A stretch of 64,000 bases of DNA, from assembly GCA_963825305.1 (NCBI GenBank), contig CAWGTA010000001.1, forward strand, positions 372,001-436,000. The letters run 5' to 3'. The translations under genes and the position numbers were made by a program. Below are positions 34,556-42,411 of the stretch, in pieces (position 1 is the stretch's first letter; each line of letters opens with the position of its first letter). The stretch is from PSRJ01 sp963825305. Its GTDB lineage: Bacteria; Acidobacteriota; Terriglobia; Bryobacterales; Bryobacteraceae. The notes below the pieces were generated by a model. That model made no database searches, had not been told where the DNA came from, and worked only from the letters and a program-made list of their open reading frames with translations.

Positions 34556-35032
34556 ATGAACCTCGCCAACGAACTCGGCGCGCTATTCCGCCGCGATCTC
34601 ACCCGACTCATCCAGCAACTCGAAGCATTTCCCGGTGACCAAATCCTGTGGCAATGCGCACCCGGAGTCACCAATTCCGCTGGGAACCTGGTCTTGCACC
34701 TGGAAGGCAACCTCCGCGAATTCATCGGCCGCCAGTTGGGAGGCATTCCCTATACTCGCGTGCGCAGCGACGAGTTCGGGCAAGTGGCGCTTCCGGCTCG
34801 CGATCTCATCACGCGAATGGAGAGCGTCCGGCAGCTCGTTCCGGACGTCCTGGCCGCGCTCTCCGCTGAGCAGCTAGCGGCCACCTATCCCGAAGACGTC
34901 CTCGGCGTTCCGCTCACTACCCAACAGTTCCTTATGTCCTTGCTGGGTCATTTGAATTATCACCTTGGTCAGATTGACTACCTCAGGCGAATCCTCAGCC
35001 ACGGAACGGCCGTCGCCTACGCGGGTCTCTGA
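34556..35032 (+). CDS. DinB-like (DUF1572/DUF664-type) protein
   Basis: 158 residues from ATG 34556; the longer frame upstream is the antisense of the SDR gene. MNLANELGALFRRDLTRLIQ opens a four-helix bundle. The three metal-binding His of the DinB fold are likely in NLVLHLEGN (near residue 46), and LLGHLNYHLGQIDYLRRIL (near 128). Such proteins bind a divalent metal; many act as thiol transferases or are uncharacterised. Two bases separate it from the next gene. Confidence 0.82.
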   Translation: MNLANELGALFRRDLTRLIQQLEAFPGDQILWQCAPGVTNSAGNLVLHLEGNLREFIGRQLGGIPYTRVRSDEFGQVALPARDLITRMESVRQLVPDVLAALSAEQLAATYPEDVLGVPLTTQQFLMSLLGHLNYHLGQIDYLRRILSHGTAVAYAGL

Positions 35033-35034
35033 CG

Positions 35035-35688
35035 ATGCCGAAGAAATTCGTCTTCAGCCGCCGCAAGCCAGATCTTCCGGATGAGATGACGACCGCGGCC
35101 GATGCCGCCACGCTCTTCGAGCCGCGCGACATTTCTATTGTGGATCGGTTAGTCGAGGGCGTTCGGATGGAAGGCCGGGCGGTGGGCACCCTTAAAATCG
35201 AGGCATCGGTTCTCGAAAAAGTGAGTCTGGCCAACAGCAAATTTGCTTCGATCGCGTGTAAAGATGTCCGCCTGGTCGGCTGCGATCTGGCAAATCTGGA
35301 GACGCGCGCGCTCTCGCTGCGCCGCGTGGAATTTATCAATTGTCGAATGACCGGCTTTCACGCGGGTAAGGCCGACTGCCAGGATGTGCTCATCTCGGAA
35401 GGGGACCAACGATACTCGCTATTCCGTTTTTCTCGATTTCAATCCACTGAGTTCAATTCCTGCAATTTTGGAGAGGCCGATTTCCAAGGTACGGATCTTT
35501 CCGGAGCCATCTTCCGGAAATGCGACCTGCAAAACACCGAGATGAGCAAAGTGAAACTGGTGAACGCGGATCTTCGCGGTTCGCGCGTGGAAGGTCTGCG
35601 GCTAAACGCCGAGGACATCCGGGGCGCTGTGGTCGATCTGCCGCAGGCCATGATCTTCGCTTCGCTGCTGGGGATTCGAATCGAATAG
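35035..35688 (+). CDS. Pentapeptide-repeat protein
   Basis: 217 residues. After a 50-residue N-terminus the sequence follows an A(D/N)LxX pattern over about residues 60-190 (SLANSKFASIACKDVRLVGC, FNSCNFGEADFQGTDLSGAI, FRKCDLQNTEMSKVKLVNAD), building a right-handed quadrilateral beta-helix. No signal peptide, so cytoplasmic. Some family members mimic DNA and protect gyrase, but no evidence favours that here. Probably co-transcribed with the DinB gene (2-base gap). Confidence 0.88.
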   Translation: MPKKFVFSRRKPDLPDEMTTAADAATLFEPRDISIVDRLVEGVRMEGRAVGTLKIEASVLEKVSLANSKFASIACKDVRLVGCDLANLETRALSLRRVEFINCRMTGFHAGKADCQDVLISEGDQRYSLFRFSRFQSTEFNSCNFGEADFQGTDLSGAIFRKCDLQNTEMSKVKLVNADLRGSRVEGLRLNAEDIRGAVVDLPQAMIFASLLGIRIE

Positions 35689-35709
35689 GCGATGGCTCGC
35701 TCCGCGCGA

Positions 35710-35764
35710 ACCGGCGGCAAGGACCGCCGGCGTTACGTAGCGCTGGCGATCTTGTCGCCGGCAC
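35710..35764. repeat. Palindromic GC-rich repeat, family A, copy 1 (55 bp)
   Basis: Starts ACCGGCGGCAAGGACCGCCG and ends with TCTTGTCGCCGGCAC. It is the reverse complement of the repeat at 52355-52409 with about two mismatches over 55 bases. The left half is shared with the shorter copies at 43763 and 57181. It lies between the pentapeptide gene and the next start. Confidence 0.85.
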
Positions 35765-35795
35765 GGCAGGCCACGGGAATGCGCGACGCTGCGGT

Positions 35796-38162
35796 ATGAT
35801 GCCAGGATTCATGGGTCTTTTCCCGGTTCTCCTGGCTCTGTTTGCCGCTAGCGGCTGCGCTGCCCTCATCTACGAAATTGTCTGGTTCCAGTTGCTGCAA
35901 CTGGTCATCGGCTCATCGGCCGTCTCCCTCGGAACGTTGCTGGCGACCTACATGGGTGGCATGTGCCTCGGCAGCCTGGCCTATTCGCGAGTGGTCTCTG
36001 CGCGGCGTCACCCCTTGCGCGTCTATGCCCTGATCGAGGCCGGCATCGGGATTTGCGGCTTCGCTGCGCTGTTTGGAATTCCGTGGATCGATCGCTTGTA
36101 CGCCAGCTATGGCGGGCACGGCCTTACGGGTATCATGCTGCGGGCGCTGGTTGCCGCGCTCTGCCTGCTACCGCCGACTCTGCTGATGGGAGCCTCGCTA
36201 CCGGCCCTTGCGCGGGAGTGGGAGAGCACCCCGCGCGGCGCGTCCCGCCTGGGCTTTTTGTATGGCGCGAACACAGCCGGAGCGGTCGCGGGCTGCGTGC
36301 TGGCCGGGTTCTATCTGCTCCGTCTCCACGATATGTATGTGGCCAGCTACGCCGCGGTGGCCCTGAACCTGATCGTCGCGCTGGCGGCTTTGGCCGCCTC
36401 TCGATGGTGGCCGGCGCATTATGAAGCCGACGGGACCACTCCTCCGATCGCTTCCGACTCGCGCATGATCTACGCAGTGATTGCGCTCTCAGGCCTATGC
36501 GCGCTGGGCGCCGAGGTGGTCTGGACACGGCTGCTGTCTCTGATGTTGGGGGCCACGGTCTACGCGTTCTCCGTCATTCTGGCCGTGTTCCTGGCGGGTC
36601 TCGGCATCGGTAGCGCGGCTGGATCGTACCTCTCCCGCACGCGCATCTCTTCCCGGTTGGCTTTGGGAATTTGCCAACTGCTGCTCGTCGGCGTAGTGAC
36701 GGGGACGGCTTTTCTGCTAGCCAAACACATTCCGTATTGGCCGACCGTGACCTCGCCGAACGCCTGGGTAACCTTTCGCGTCGACCTGTTTCGCAGCCTT
36801 TGCGCCGTTCTGCCGGCTGCGTGTCTATGGGGCGCGAGTTTTCCACTGGCCCTCGCGGCTGCTGCGCGGCCAGGCGAGGACCCAGGGAGCCTGACAGGCG
36901 CGATCTATGCCGCGAACACCGCGGGAGCCATCGTGGGCGCGCTCGCCTTCAGCATGGTTCTCATCCCGTGGCTCGGCACGCAAAACGCCCAGCGTGTGCT
37001 CATCGCGCTTTGTGCAGCCGGCGGATTGGTGGCGATTGTGCGTCTGCATCACGCCCTACCGGCGATCGCCGTCGCCGTCGTGGCCGCGTTGCTAATTTGG
37101 CGCGTGCCGGCCATTCCGTGGGAGGTGATCGGTTACGGTCGCGAAATCCTGATCTCTTATAAGGAAGCCAAACCGGTCTATGTCGGCGAGGGCCGGAATG
37201 CGTCCATCGCCATTTCGCGGGACCCGTACGGCACTCGCTTCTTTCACATCAGCGGAAAAGTAGAGGCCTCCAGCCTCCCGCAGGATATGCGCCTGCAGCG
37301 GATGTTGGGCCATCTGCCGGCTCTGTTTCACCCACACCCACGCTCGGTGCTGGTAGTGGGCTGCGGCGCGGGAGTCACGGCGGGCACGTTTGTGGTGCAT
37401 CCCGAAGTTGAGCGGATCCTCATCTGCGAGTTGGAGCCGCTCGTGCCGCCGGCCAGCGCGCGCCACTTCGCCAAAGAAAATCACCACGTGCTCACCGACC
37501 GCAGGACCCAGATCGTCTATGACGACGCGCGCCACTATGTCCTGACCACGCCCGAGCGTTTCGATATCATTACTTCCGACCCGATCCACCCCTGGGTGAA
37601 AGGCGCGGCCACGTTGTACTCGAAGGAGTACTTCGAAATGGTCAAAAGCCACTTGAACCCGGGCGGGCTGGTGACCCAGTGGGTGCCGCTCTATCAGAGC
37701 GATCTCGAAACCGTGCGAAGCGAGGTCGCCACTTTCCTTTCGGTGTTTCCCAACGCGACCATCTGGAACAACGACATTAACGGCGAAGGTTACGACGTGG
37801 TGCTGGTGGGGCAGGTTGGTCCGGCGCGAATCGATATCGATGAATTGGAGCAGCGGTTAGCGCGGCCCGATTATGGCGCGGTCCGCGAGTCACTGAGCGA
37901 AGTGGGGCTCGGCTCCACCATGAGCTTGCTGAGCACGTACGCCGGCCGGGGTCCCGACTTGCACCGCTGGCTGGCGCGCGCGCAGATCAATCGCGATCGC
38001 GATCTGCGCCTGCAGTACCTGGCTGGTTTCGGAATGCTTACCAACGACGCGACCAACATCCTCTACGAGATGCTGCGCTATCGCCGTTTTCCTAATCCGT
38101 TCTTCGAAGGATCGGCTCAGGAGATGCACGCACTTCGATACGCGCTGCCGGCCTGGCAATAG
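35796..38162 (+). CDS. Membrane-fused spermidine-synthase-like protein
   Basis: About 788 residues from ATG 35796 (alternatives at 35799 and 35811; TATGAT at 35795-35800 could be a -10 box serving a leaderless start at 35811). Roughly residues 1-450 are 12 or more membrane helices (SGCAALIYEIVWFQLLQLVI, ALGAEVVWTRLLSLMLGATV), and residues 500-700 a SpeE-like Rossmann domain (SVLVVGCGAGVTAGTFVVHP, YDDARHYVLTTPERFDIITS-DPIHPW). These fused MFS/spermidine-synthase proteins are common in acidobacteria and of unproven function; aminopropyl transfer is doubtful because the SpeE active-site motif is altered. The gene follows a palindromic repeat, so it probably has its own promoter. Confidence 0.87.
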   Translation: MMPGFMGLFPVLLALFAASGCAALIYEIVWFQLLQLVIGSSAVSLGTLLATYMGGMCLGSLAYSRVVSARRHPLRVYALIEAGIGICGFAALFGIPWIDRLYASYGGHGLTGIMLRALVAALCLLPPTLLMGASLPALAREWESTPRGASRLGFLYGANTAGAVAGCVLAGFYLLRLHDMYVASYAAVALNLIVALAALAASRWWPAHYEADGTTPPIASDSRMIYAVIALSGLCALGAEVVWTRLLSLMLGATVYAFSVILAVFLAGLGIGSAAGSYLSRTRISSRLALGICQLLLVGVVTGTAFLLAKHIPYWPTVTSPNAWVTFRVDLFRSLCAVLPAACLWGASFPLALAAAARPGEDPGSLTGAIYAANTAGAIVGALAFSMVLIPWLGTQNAQRVLIALCAAGGLVAIVRLHHALPAIAVAVVAALLIWRVPAIPWEVIGYGREILISYKEAKPVYVGEGRNASIAISRDPYGTRFFHISGKVEASSLPQDMRLQRMLGHLPALFHPHPRSVLVVGCGAGVTAGTFVVHPEVERILICELEPLVPPASARHFAKENHHVLTDRRTQIVYDDARHYVLTTPERFDIITSDPIHPWVKGAATLYSKEYFEMVKSHLNPGGLVTQWVPLYQSDLETVRSEVATFLSVFPNATIWNNDINGEGYDVVLVGQVGPARIDIDELEQRLARPDYGAVRESLSEVGLGSTMSLLSTYAGRGPDLHRWLARAQINRDRDLRLQYLAGFGMLTNDATNILYEMLRYRRFPNPFFEGSAQEMHALRYALPAWQ

Positions 38163-38428
38163 GATTTCCAGGGCCTCGCCGCTTCACTTGAGCGGGCGCA
38201 AGAATGCAAGTAGCTGATCTTAAAGGAAAAACCGCAAAATCCGCCGCTTCACTGTAACGGAGGAGACGGAATCAACCTCAAGGAATATGATCTCGCGCCC
38301 ACTCCCGAAGTTGTTCTACGATGGTCTTTTGGTGGTCGAACTCCTCCACGGCAAAGACACGGCGCGCCAACACCCAATGGTCACAGACTTGATGTTTTCG
38401 GCTCGCGGGCCAGCCAGGACGTAGACCT

Positions 38429-39271
38429 ATGGGATTTCTGGCCAGGATTCTGGCGCCGGTGGAATTCTCCGAACGCTGCGTGGGCGCGGTTCGGTACGCC
38501 AGAATGTTGGCCGGACATTTTCAGGCCGAGCTTGTCCTGTTGCACGTTCTGGCTCCCCCTCCACCGGAGATTGGCGCGGAGGTTGGGCGGCGGCGAGCCG
38601 CTCAGTTCGAACAACAGTTGAATCAGTTTCTGGCCGACGAATTAGCCGGAGTCCCGGTCCGGCGTGTGCTGCTCGGGGGCGACCCGGCTGCGCAGATCGT
38701 GGCTTATGCCCGCGAACAGCAGGCCGGCCTCATTCTGATGCCCACCCACGGCTTCGGTCCGTTTCGCCGGTTCATCATCGGCTCCAACACCGCCAAGGTC
38801 CTGCACGACTCCGAATGTCCGGTCTGGACTGGCGCGCATATGGAGGAAACGCCGCCCGGCCCCTCCGCTGCGATCGCCAGCATCCTCTGTGCCGTTGACC
38901 TGGGGCCGCAGAGCGCAAAGGCGCTGGCGTGGGCCATGGAATTGCAAAAGCAGTTCGCCGCGCGCCTGACTCTGTTGCACGCTACCTTGGCGATTCCTGC
39001 TATGGCGAAAGGTCCGGAGGCCAACTGGAATGTGGTGGTGCGCTCGGCCGCTCAAAAGGAATTGGAGTTGCTTCAGCAGCAAGCGGGTGCCACGGGTGAG
39101 CTGATGGTAGAGGCGGGCGAACCTGCGCAAGTCATTTCCGCAGCCGCCAGTCGCGTGCATGCCGACGTCGTCGTGATTGGGCGCGGCTCCGCTGCCGGCG
39201 GGTTTGGCCGCTTACGCACCAACGCCTACGCGGTGATTCGGCAATCGCCTTGTCCTGTGGTCAGCGTCTGA
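38429..39271 (+). CDS. Tandem-domain universal stress protein (UspA family)
   Basis: 280 residues in two UspA folds. Domain 1 spans about 1-140 (RILAPVEFSERCVGAVRYAR to SNTAKVLHDSECPVW) and domain 2 about 148-280 (SILCAVDLGPQSAKALAWAM to CPVVSV). The ATP-binding G-2x-G-9x-G-S/T pattern is visible in domain 1 (THGFGPFRRFIIGSNT) and in looser form in domain 2 (GRGSAAGGFGRLRTNA). It is a cytoplasmic nucleotide-binding stress protein. The 266 bases upstream hold no supported gene. Confidence 0.9.
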   Translation: MGFLARILAPVEFSERCVGAVRYARMLAGHFQAELVLLHVLAPPPPEIGAEVGRRRAAQFEQQLNQFLADELAGVPVRRVLLGGDPAAQIVAYAREQQAGLILMPTHGFGPFRRFIIGSNTAKVLHDSECPVWTGAHMEETPPGPSAAIASILCAVDLGPQSAKALAWAMELQKQFAARLTLLHATLAIPAMAKGPEANWNVVVRSAAQKELELLQQQAGATGELMVEAGEPAQVISAAASRVHADVVVIGRGSAAGGFGRLRTNAYAVIRQSPCPVVSV

Positions 39272-39279
39272 GAAACCTG

Positions 39280-39468
39280 TCACGCCTTAAAGTTTTCCAG
39301 CAGATGCTCCACAACGTCAAGCCGGTGACGTAATTCGTCGCGATAGCTCCGATGATCGGTGTGGCAGATTTCCGCCAGAAGCCGGCTTCGTTCCGACTCC
39401 AGGATCTCATCTAGAATTTCCAGTTCCTCGCCGGCTAACCTGACCAGTACCTCGTGTACCGTGTCCAT
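39280..39468 (-). CDS. Small acidic helical protein, unknown function
   Basis: 62 residues, strongly helical and charged (LAGEELEILDEILESERSRL, YRDELRHRLDVVEHLLENF), with a heptad-like pattern suggesting a coiled coil. A strong Shine-Dalgarno (GGAGG, eight bases before the ATG) supports it as real. It ends eight bases from the convergent UspA gene and lies upstream of nothing on its own strand. Possibly a small adaptor for stress response; this is speculation. Not assigned to a family. Confidence 0.6.
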   Translation of the reverse strand: MDTVHEVLVRLAGEELEILDEILESERSRLLAEICHTDHRSYRDELRHRLDVVEHLLENFKA

Positions 39469-39543
39469 AACACGGCCTCCTTCCGCGGCCCGATTACAAT
39501 ATAGGTCAGCCCGGTCTGAAATACAAGAGCGTCGGCGTACTGT

Positions 39544-39942
39544 TTAGTTTCTTACCGAGTGAAGCGCTTCTTCCACTACACGGAGCAGCGCTTCCACCGT
39601 AAACGGCTTGGCCAAAAGCGTGAAGCCTTTGCGGGTGACGAAGCGCTGCACCAGGTCGGCGTCATGAAATCCGGAGATGAACAGAACCCGAAGATCGGGC
39701 TTCAGGGCACGCAACCGCTCTGCCAGTACCGGCCCTGTGAGGTCGGGCATGATCACGTCCGTGACCAGCAGTTCCACAGGCTCGCCGCTATTTTCAAATT
39801 CCTGGATAGCCTTCCACGCGCCGTCGGCCAGCAGGACCCGGTAGCCTGCCTCATTCAGTATCTGATCGAGCAAATGCAGAATGGCGCGGTCGTCATCCAC
39901 TGCCAGGATAGTCGGGGGGCGTTGTAGGGGGAGGTACGCCAT
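39544..39942 (-). CDS. Single-domain response regulator (CheY-like receiver)
   Basis: 132 residues, only a receiver domain. The acidic pocket is at Asp16-18 (LAVDDDRA), the phosphoacceptor is Asp62 (LLVTDVIMPDLTGP), the switch Ser lies in VLFISGFHD, and the conserved Lys is in LLAKPF near 112. No output domain, so it must act through a partner such as a hybrid histidine kinase, none of which is nearby. The SGFHD and TRKGFTLLAKPF pattern is typical of receivers attached to PAS-kinase systems. Confidence 0.9.
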   Translation of the reverse strand: MAYLPLQRPPTILAVDDDRAILHLLDQILNEAGYRVLLADGAWKAIQEFENSGEPVELLVTDVIMPDLTGPVLAERLRALKPDLRVLFISGFHDADLVQRFVTRKGFTLLAKPFTVEALLRVVEEALHSVRN

Positions 39943-40002
39943 AGGCCCTTCGCGGGATGACTTTATTATAGGGGTGCTAGCGAATTTCTTGTGGATGAAT
40001 TG

Positions 40003-40710
40003 CTACAGTCGCGTAAGAGTCTGCCGGCGATCCTGATGATATTGAGTCAGGGTCTGATTGGCGCTATAGATGGTGTCGATTTCTGCAGCAATTTTCTCCA
40101 GGTCCGTCCCGCGCAACACCACGTATAACTCATCGTCGCCGATCTCCGTATAGACGCGATTTCCGATGCAGCCGGAACTGGTCACCGCGCCGTTGGCCAG
40201 AGCGGCGGGCAGCGCCATGCAGGTAGGCCGTCCCAATAGCGGCAGTTTCGACATGGCGCCGGCTCGGTTGGCGGCCTCCGCGAGCATCATGACGCGCCCC
40301 GGTTTTCCAGCGGCCAGCACCACAGATGGCGCCACCGGCGTGTCTCCGAGCGGCGCATACATCACCACCTCCGGCGCGACCGGAAGCATGAACACATCGG
40401 GGATCTCCTCCATGCGGATATAGCCGATGTCCGACAGCAGCGCCAAGGTCTGCTGGAGTTCCGGAATCCGCTCGGGCGTCAGCGTGTTGTGTGCATAGCT
40501 GCCTACAGGGCAATTGAAATGGTCGGCGGGTTCCGTGTAGAAGGAGCGCCCGGCGCCGGCCAGCCGCCAGAAACTGCACGACGATGGCTGGGAGCCTTCA
40601 AACCGGGCCACGCCCTCGGGCGGCCGGTCCAGGAAGGCCACCGCCACCGGACGGCGGCTCGTTCCCAGCAATTGCTGGATCTTCTGCTCGATTGCGCGAT
40701 AGTCAGACAT
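40003..40710 (-). CDS. DUF169 family protein
   Basis: 235 residues. RRPVAVAFLDRPPEGVARFE near the N-terminus, then SCSFWRLAGAGRSFYTEPAD-HFNCPVGSY and GCIGNRVYTEIGDDELYVVL are characteristic of DUF169. Several Cys residues (near 45, 68 and 163-180) could bind a metal or cluster. The function is unknown; relatives occur in anaerobes and soil bacteria. It is divergent from the small exported-protein gene at 40727, with a spacer of only 16 bases that contains AT-rich -10-like hexamers on both strands. Confidence 0.85.
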   Translation of the reverse strand: MSDYRAIEQKIQQLLGTSRRPVAVAFLDRPPEGVARFEGSQPSSCSFWRLAGAGRSFYTEPADHFNCPVGSYAHNTLTPERIPELQQTLALLSDIGYIRMEEIPDVFMLPVAPEVVMYAPLGDTPVAPSVVLAAGKPGRVMMLAEAANRAGAMSKLPLLGRPTCMALPAALANGAVTSSGCIGNRVYTEIGDDELYVVLRGTDLEKIAAEIDTIYSANQTLTQYHQDRRQTLTRL

Positions 40711-40726
40711 CTTTCTATCCTATGTG

Positions 40727-40980
40727 ATGATGGACCGCAGAAAATTCCTGCAGTCGGCACTGATGGTATCGACGGCATCGACTGTGTTCTCGGGTATGTG
40801 CCGCGCCTGGGCCGGATCCGATTCGCCCGTGTTTCGCATGAGGACTGGTTGCGCCTCGTGCCGCGCGGCTGCATTGCGGAAGTGGACCCGGTCACCGAAG
40901 GCGCCACGTTTCTCGGAAGCTATGCCACGCTCATTGTGGATCGCAGCGGCTGCCGCCTCTATCCGGCCAGTGAGATATAG
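40727..40980 (+). pseudogene. Small exported protein gene with one frameshift
   Basis: The first frame gives MMDRRKFLQSALMVSTASTV, a twin-arginine-like leader (DRRKFLQ). After GSDSPVF the frame drifts to meaningless Arg/Ala-rich sequence, while another frame gives SHEDWLRLVPRGCIAEVDPV and TEGATFLGSYATLIVDRSGC up to a TAG at 40978-40980. Adding one T to the TTT near 40834 joins them into a coherent protein of about 85 residues. No family recognised. Its stop overlaps a possible GTG start of the YjbR gene. Confidence 0.5.
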
Positions 40981-40988
40981 TGACTGCC

Positions 40989-41336
40989 ATGAGTGTCGAC
41001 TGGGTGCGGCGCTATTGCCTGTCGCTTCCCCACACCACGGAAATGGTGCAGTGGGGGCACGATCTGTTGTTCAAGGTCGCCGGGAAAATGTACGCTGGCA
41101 TGCCTCTGGAACCGAGTGCCATCTGGTTGTCCCTAAAATCCACGCCCGAGGAATTCGCGGAGCTGACGGAGAGGCCGGGAATCATTCCCGCGCCCTACAT
41201 GGCGCGCGCCTTTTGGATTGCCCTGGAAAATGAAGACGCACTGCCCGTCGGCGAGACGAAGCGCTTGATCCGCCAATCGTACGACCTGGTGGTGGCGAAA
41301 CTGCCGAAAAAGACACGCGCGGCGTTAGGTGGGTGA
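40989..41336 (+). CDS. MmcQ/YjbR family protein
   Basis: 115 residues from ATG 40989 (MSVDWVRRYCLSLPHTTEMV); GTG 40980 is the alternative. The fold is the CyaY-like YjbR type: LPHTTEMVQWGHDLLFKVAG, WLSLKSTPEEFAELTERPGI, a central ALENEDALPVGETKRLIRQS and YDLVVAKLPKKTRAAL. Called DNA-binding in annotations, with weak evidence. TATAGT at 40976-40981 is a -10-like hexamer seven bases before the ATG, suggesting a leaderless message. A long inverted-repeat element follows. Confidence 0.87.
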   Translation: MSVDWVRRYCLSLPHTTEMVQWGHDLLFKVAGKMYAGMPLEPSAIWLSLKSTPEEFAELTERPGIIPAPYMARAFWIALENEDALPVGETKRLIRQSYDLVVAKLPKKTRAALGG

Positions 41337-41341
41337 CACCA

Positions 41342-41467
41342 CCGCTCCCTACGGTCGCGGCTCCGTAAACGCCCTTACCGCCAACCACACATACCGGTAC
41401 CCACGAATACCGCTACCCACACATACCACCGCCGCGCACCTTACTGAGCCGTGACCAAAGGGAGCGG
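41342..41467. repeat. 126-bp inverted-repeat element with internal iterations
   Basis: Terminal arms of 27 bases (41342-41368 and 41441-41467) pair with about four mismatches; both begin CCGCTCCCT when read inward from their own ends. The interior 41380-41432 iterates CCACACATACC and ACCGCTACC-like units. The right arm is followed by TTTTTG, so it may also serve as a bidirectional terminator between the YjbR gene and the convergent TIGR01777 gene. Confidence 0.8.
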
Positions 41468-41482
41468 TTTTTGTAACCCGCC

Positions 41483-42379
41483 TCATCGAAGTAAATCCGC
41501 CAGCGCCGCCCCCAGTTGCGGGAAGCGAAAACGAAAACCCGCGGACTGGGCGGCGCCCGGTACCGCGTGTTGGCTTTCGAGCAGCACTTCCGACATCTCT
41601 CCGAGCACCATCTTAAGAGCTAAAGCCGGCACCGGAAAGAGTGCGGGACGGTGCAGCGCCTGGGCGAGTTCCCGCGTGAATTCGCGGTTCGTCACCGCTG
41701 CCGGCGCAACCCCATTCCATACGCCGGCGACGGGATTTTCGACTACGAACCGAAACTGTTCGGCCAGGTCGGCCAGATGAATCCATGACATCCATTGCTG
41801 TCCCGAACCCAGCCTGCCGCCCACGCCTAGTCGAAAGGGAAGCAGCAGACGGGCCAACGCGCCGCCGCGTGGATCGAGCACCACGCCGATGCGGATTGCG
41901 GCCACACGCATTCCCAGCGCGGTAGCAGCCTGCGCCTCCCGCTCCCATGCGGTGCAGACTTCCGGGAGGAATCCGGCTCCGGGCGGTGAGGATTCCTCGA
42001 GAAGCTCGTCTCCCCGCGAGCCGTAATACCCCACGGCGGAAGCGGCCACCAGCACGCCAGGTCTGCGCGGCAGGGCGGACAACGCCTCCACCAGGTGGCG
42101 CGTCCCTTCCACGCGGCTCGCCCGGATTCGCCGTTTCACCTCCGCTGTCCAGCGCTGCGCCACCGGTTCGCCCGCCAGGTGAACCACGGCATCCGCGCTT
42201 TCGAGACTTTCGCGCGGCGGCGGACCGCTCATCGGGTCCCACACCGATAGCCGCACTCCCGGAGGCATGTTCATGCCCGCGTGCCGGCTGAGTACGTGCA
42301 GATTATGTCCGGCGCTTGCCAGAATTTTCAGCAGCCGGCGGCCAATGAAACCCGACGCTCCCGTAATAGTGATCTTCAT
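41483..42379 (-). CDS. TIGR01777-family NAD(P)-dependent epimerase-like protein
   Basis: 298 residues. KITITGASGFIGRRLLKILA is the extended-SDR nucleotide motif. SADAVVHLAGEPVAQRWTAE, AASAVGYYGSRGDELLEESS (with the YYGSRG catalytic-region motif) and RIGVVLDPRGGALARLLLPF are diagnostic of TIGR01777 (YfcH/SDR39U1) proteins. The C-terminal domain DUF1731 is present (HRPALFPVPALALKMVLGEM, SEVLLESQHAVPGAAQSAGF). Biological substrate unknown. Divergent from the radical SAM gene with a 32-base spacer. Confidence 0.92.
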   Translation of the reverse strand: MKITITGASGFIGRRLLKILASAGHNLHVLSRHAGMNMPPGVRLSVWDPMSGPPPRESLESADAVVHLAGEPVAQRWTAEVKRRIRASRVEGTRHLVEALSALPRRPGVLVAASAVGYYGSRGDELLEESSPPGAGFLPEVCTAWEREAQAATALGMRVAAIRIGVVLDPRGGALARLLLPFRLGVGGRLGSGQQWMSWIHLADLAEQFRFVVENPVAGVWNGVAPAAVTNREFTRELAQALHRPALFPVPALALKMVLGEMSEVLLESQHAVPGAAQSAGFRFRFPQLGAALADLLR

Positions 42380-42411
42380 ATCGAAACCCGGCGGTTACAA
42401 TAAGTGTAAGC

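Noticed and set aside
38287..38424. Possible 45-residue plus-strand ORF upstream of the UspA gene (MISRPLPKLFYDGLLVVELL)
   Set aside because: An AAGGA is only two bases from the ATG, there is no family match, and the ORF ends four bases before the UspA start; too little to call.
41380..41432. CRISPR-like array of CACATACC units
   Set aside because: Units are too short and irregular, with no spacers of constant length; it lies inside the inverted-repeat element.
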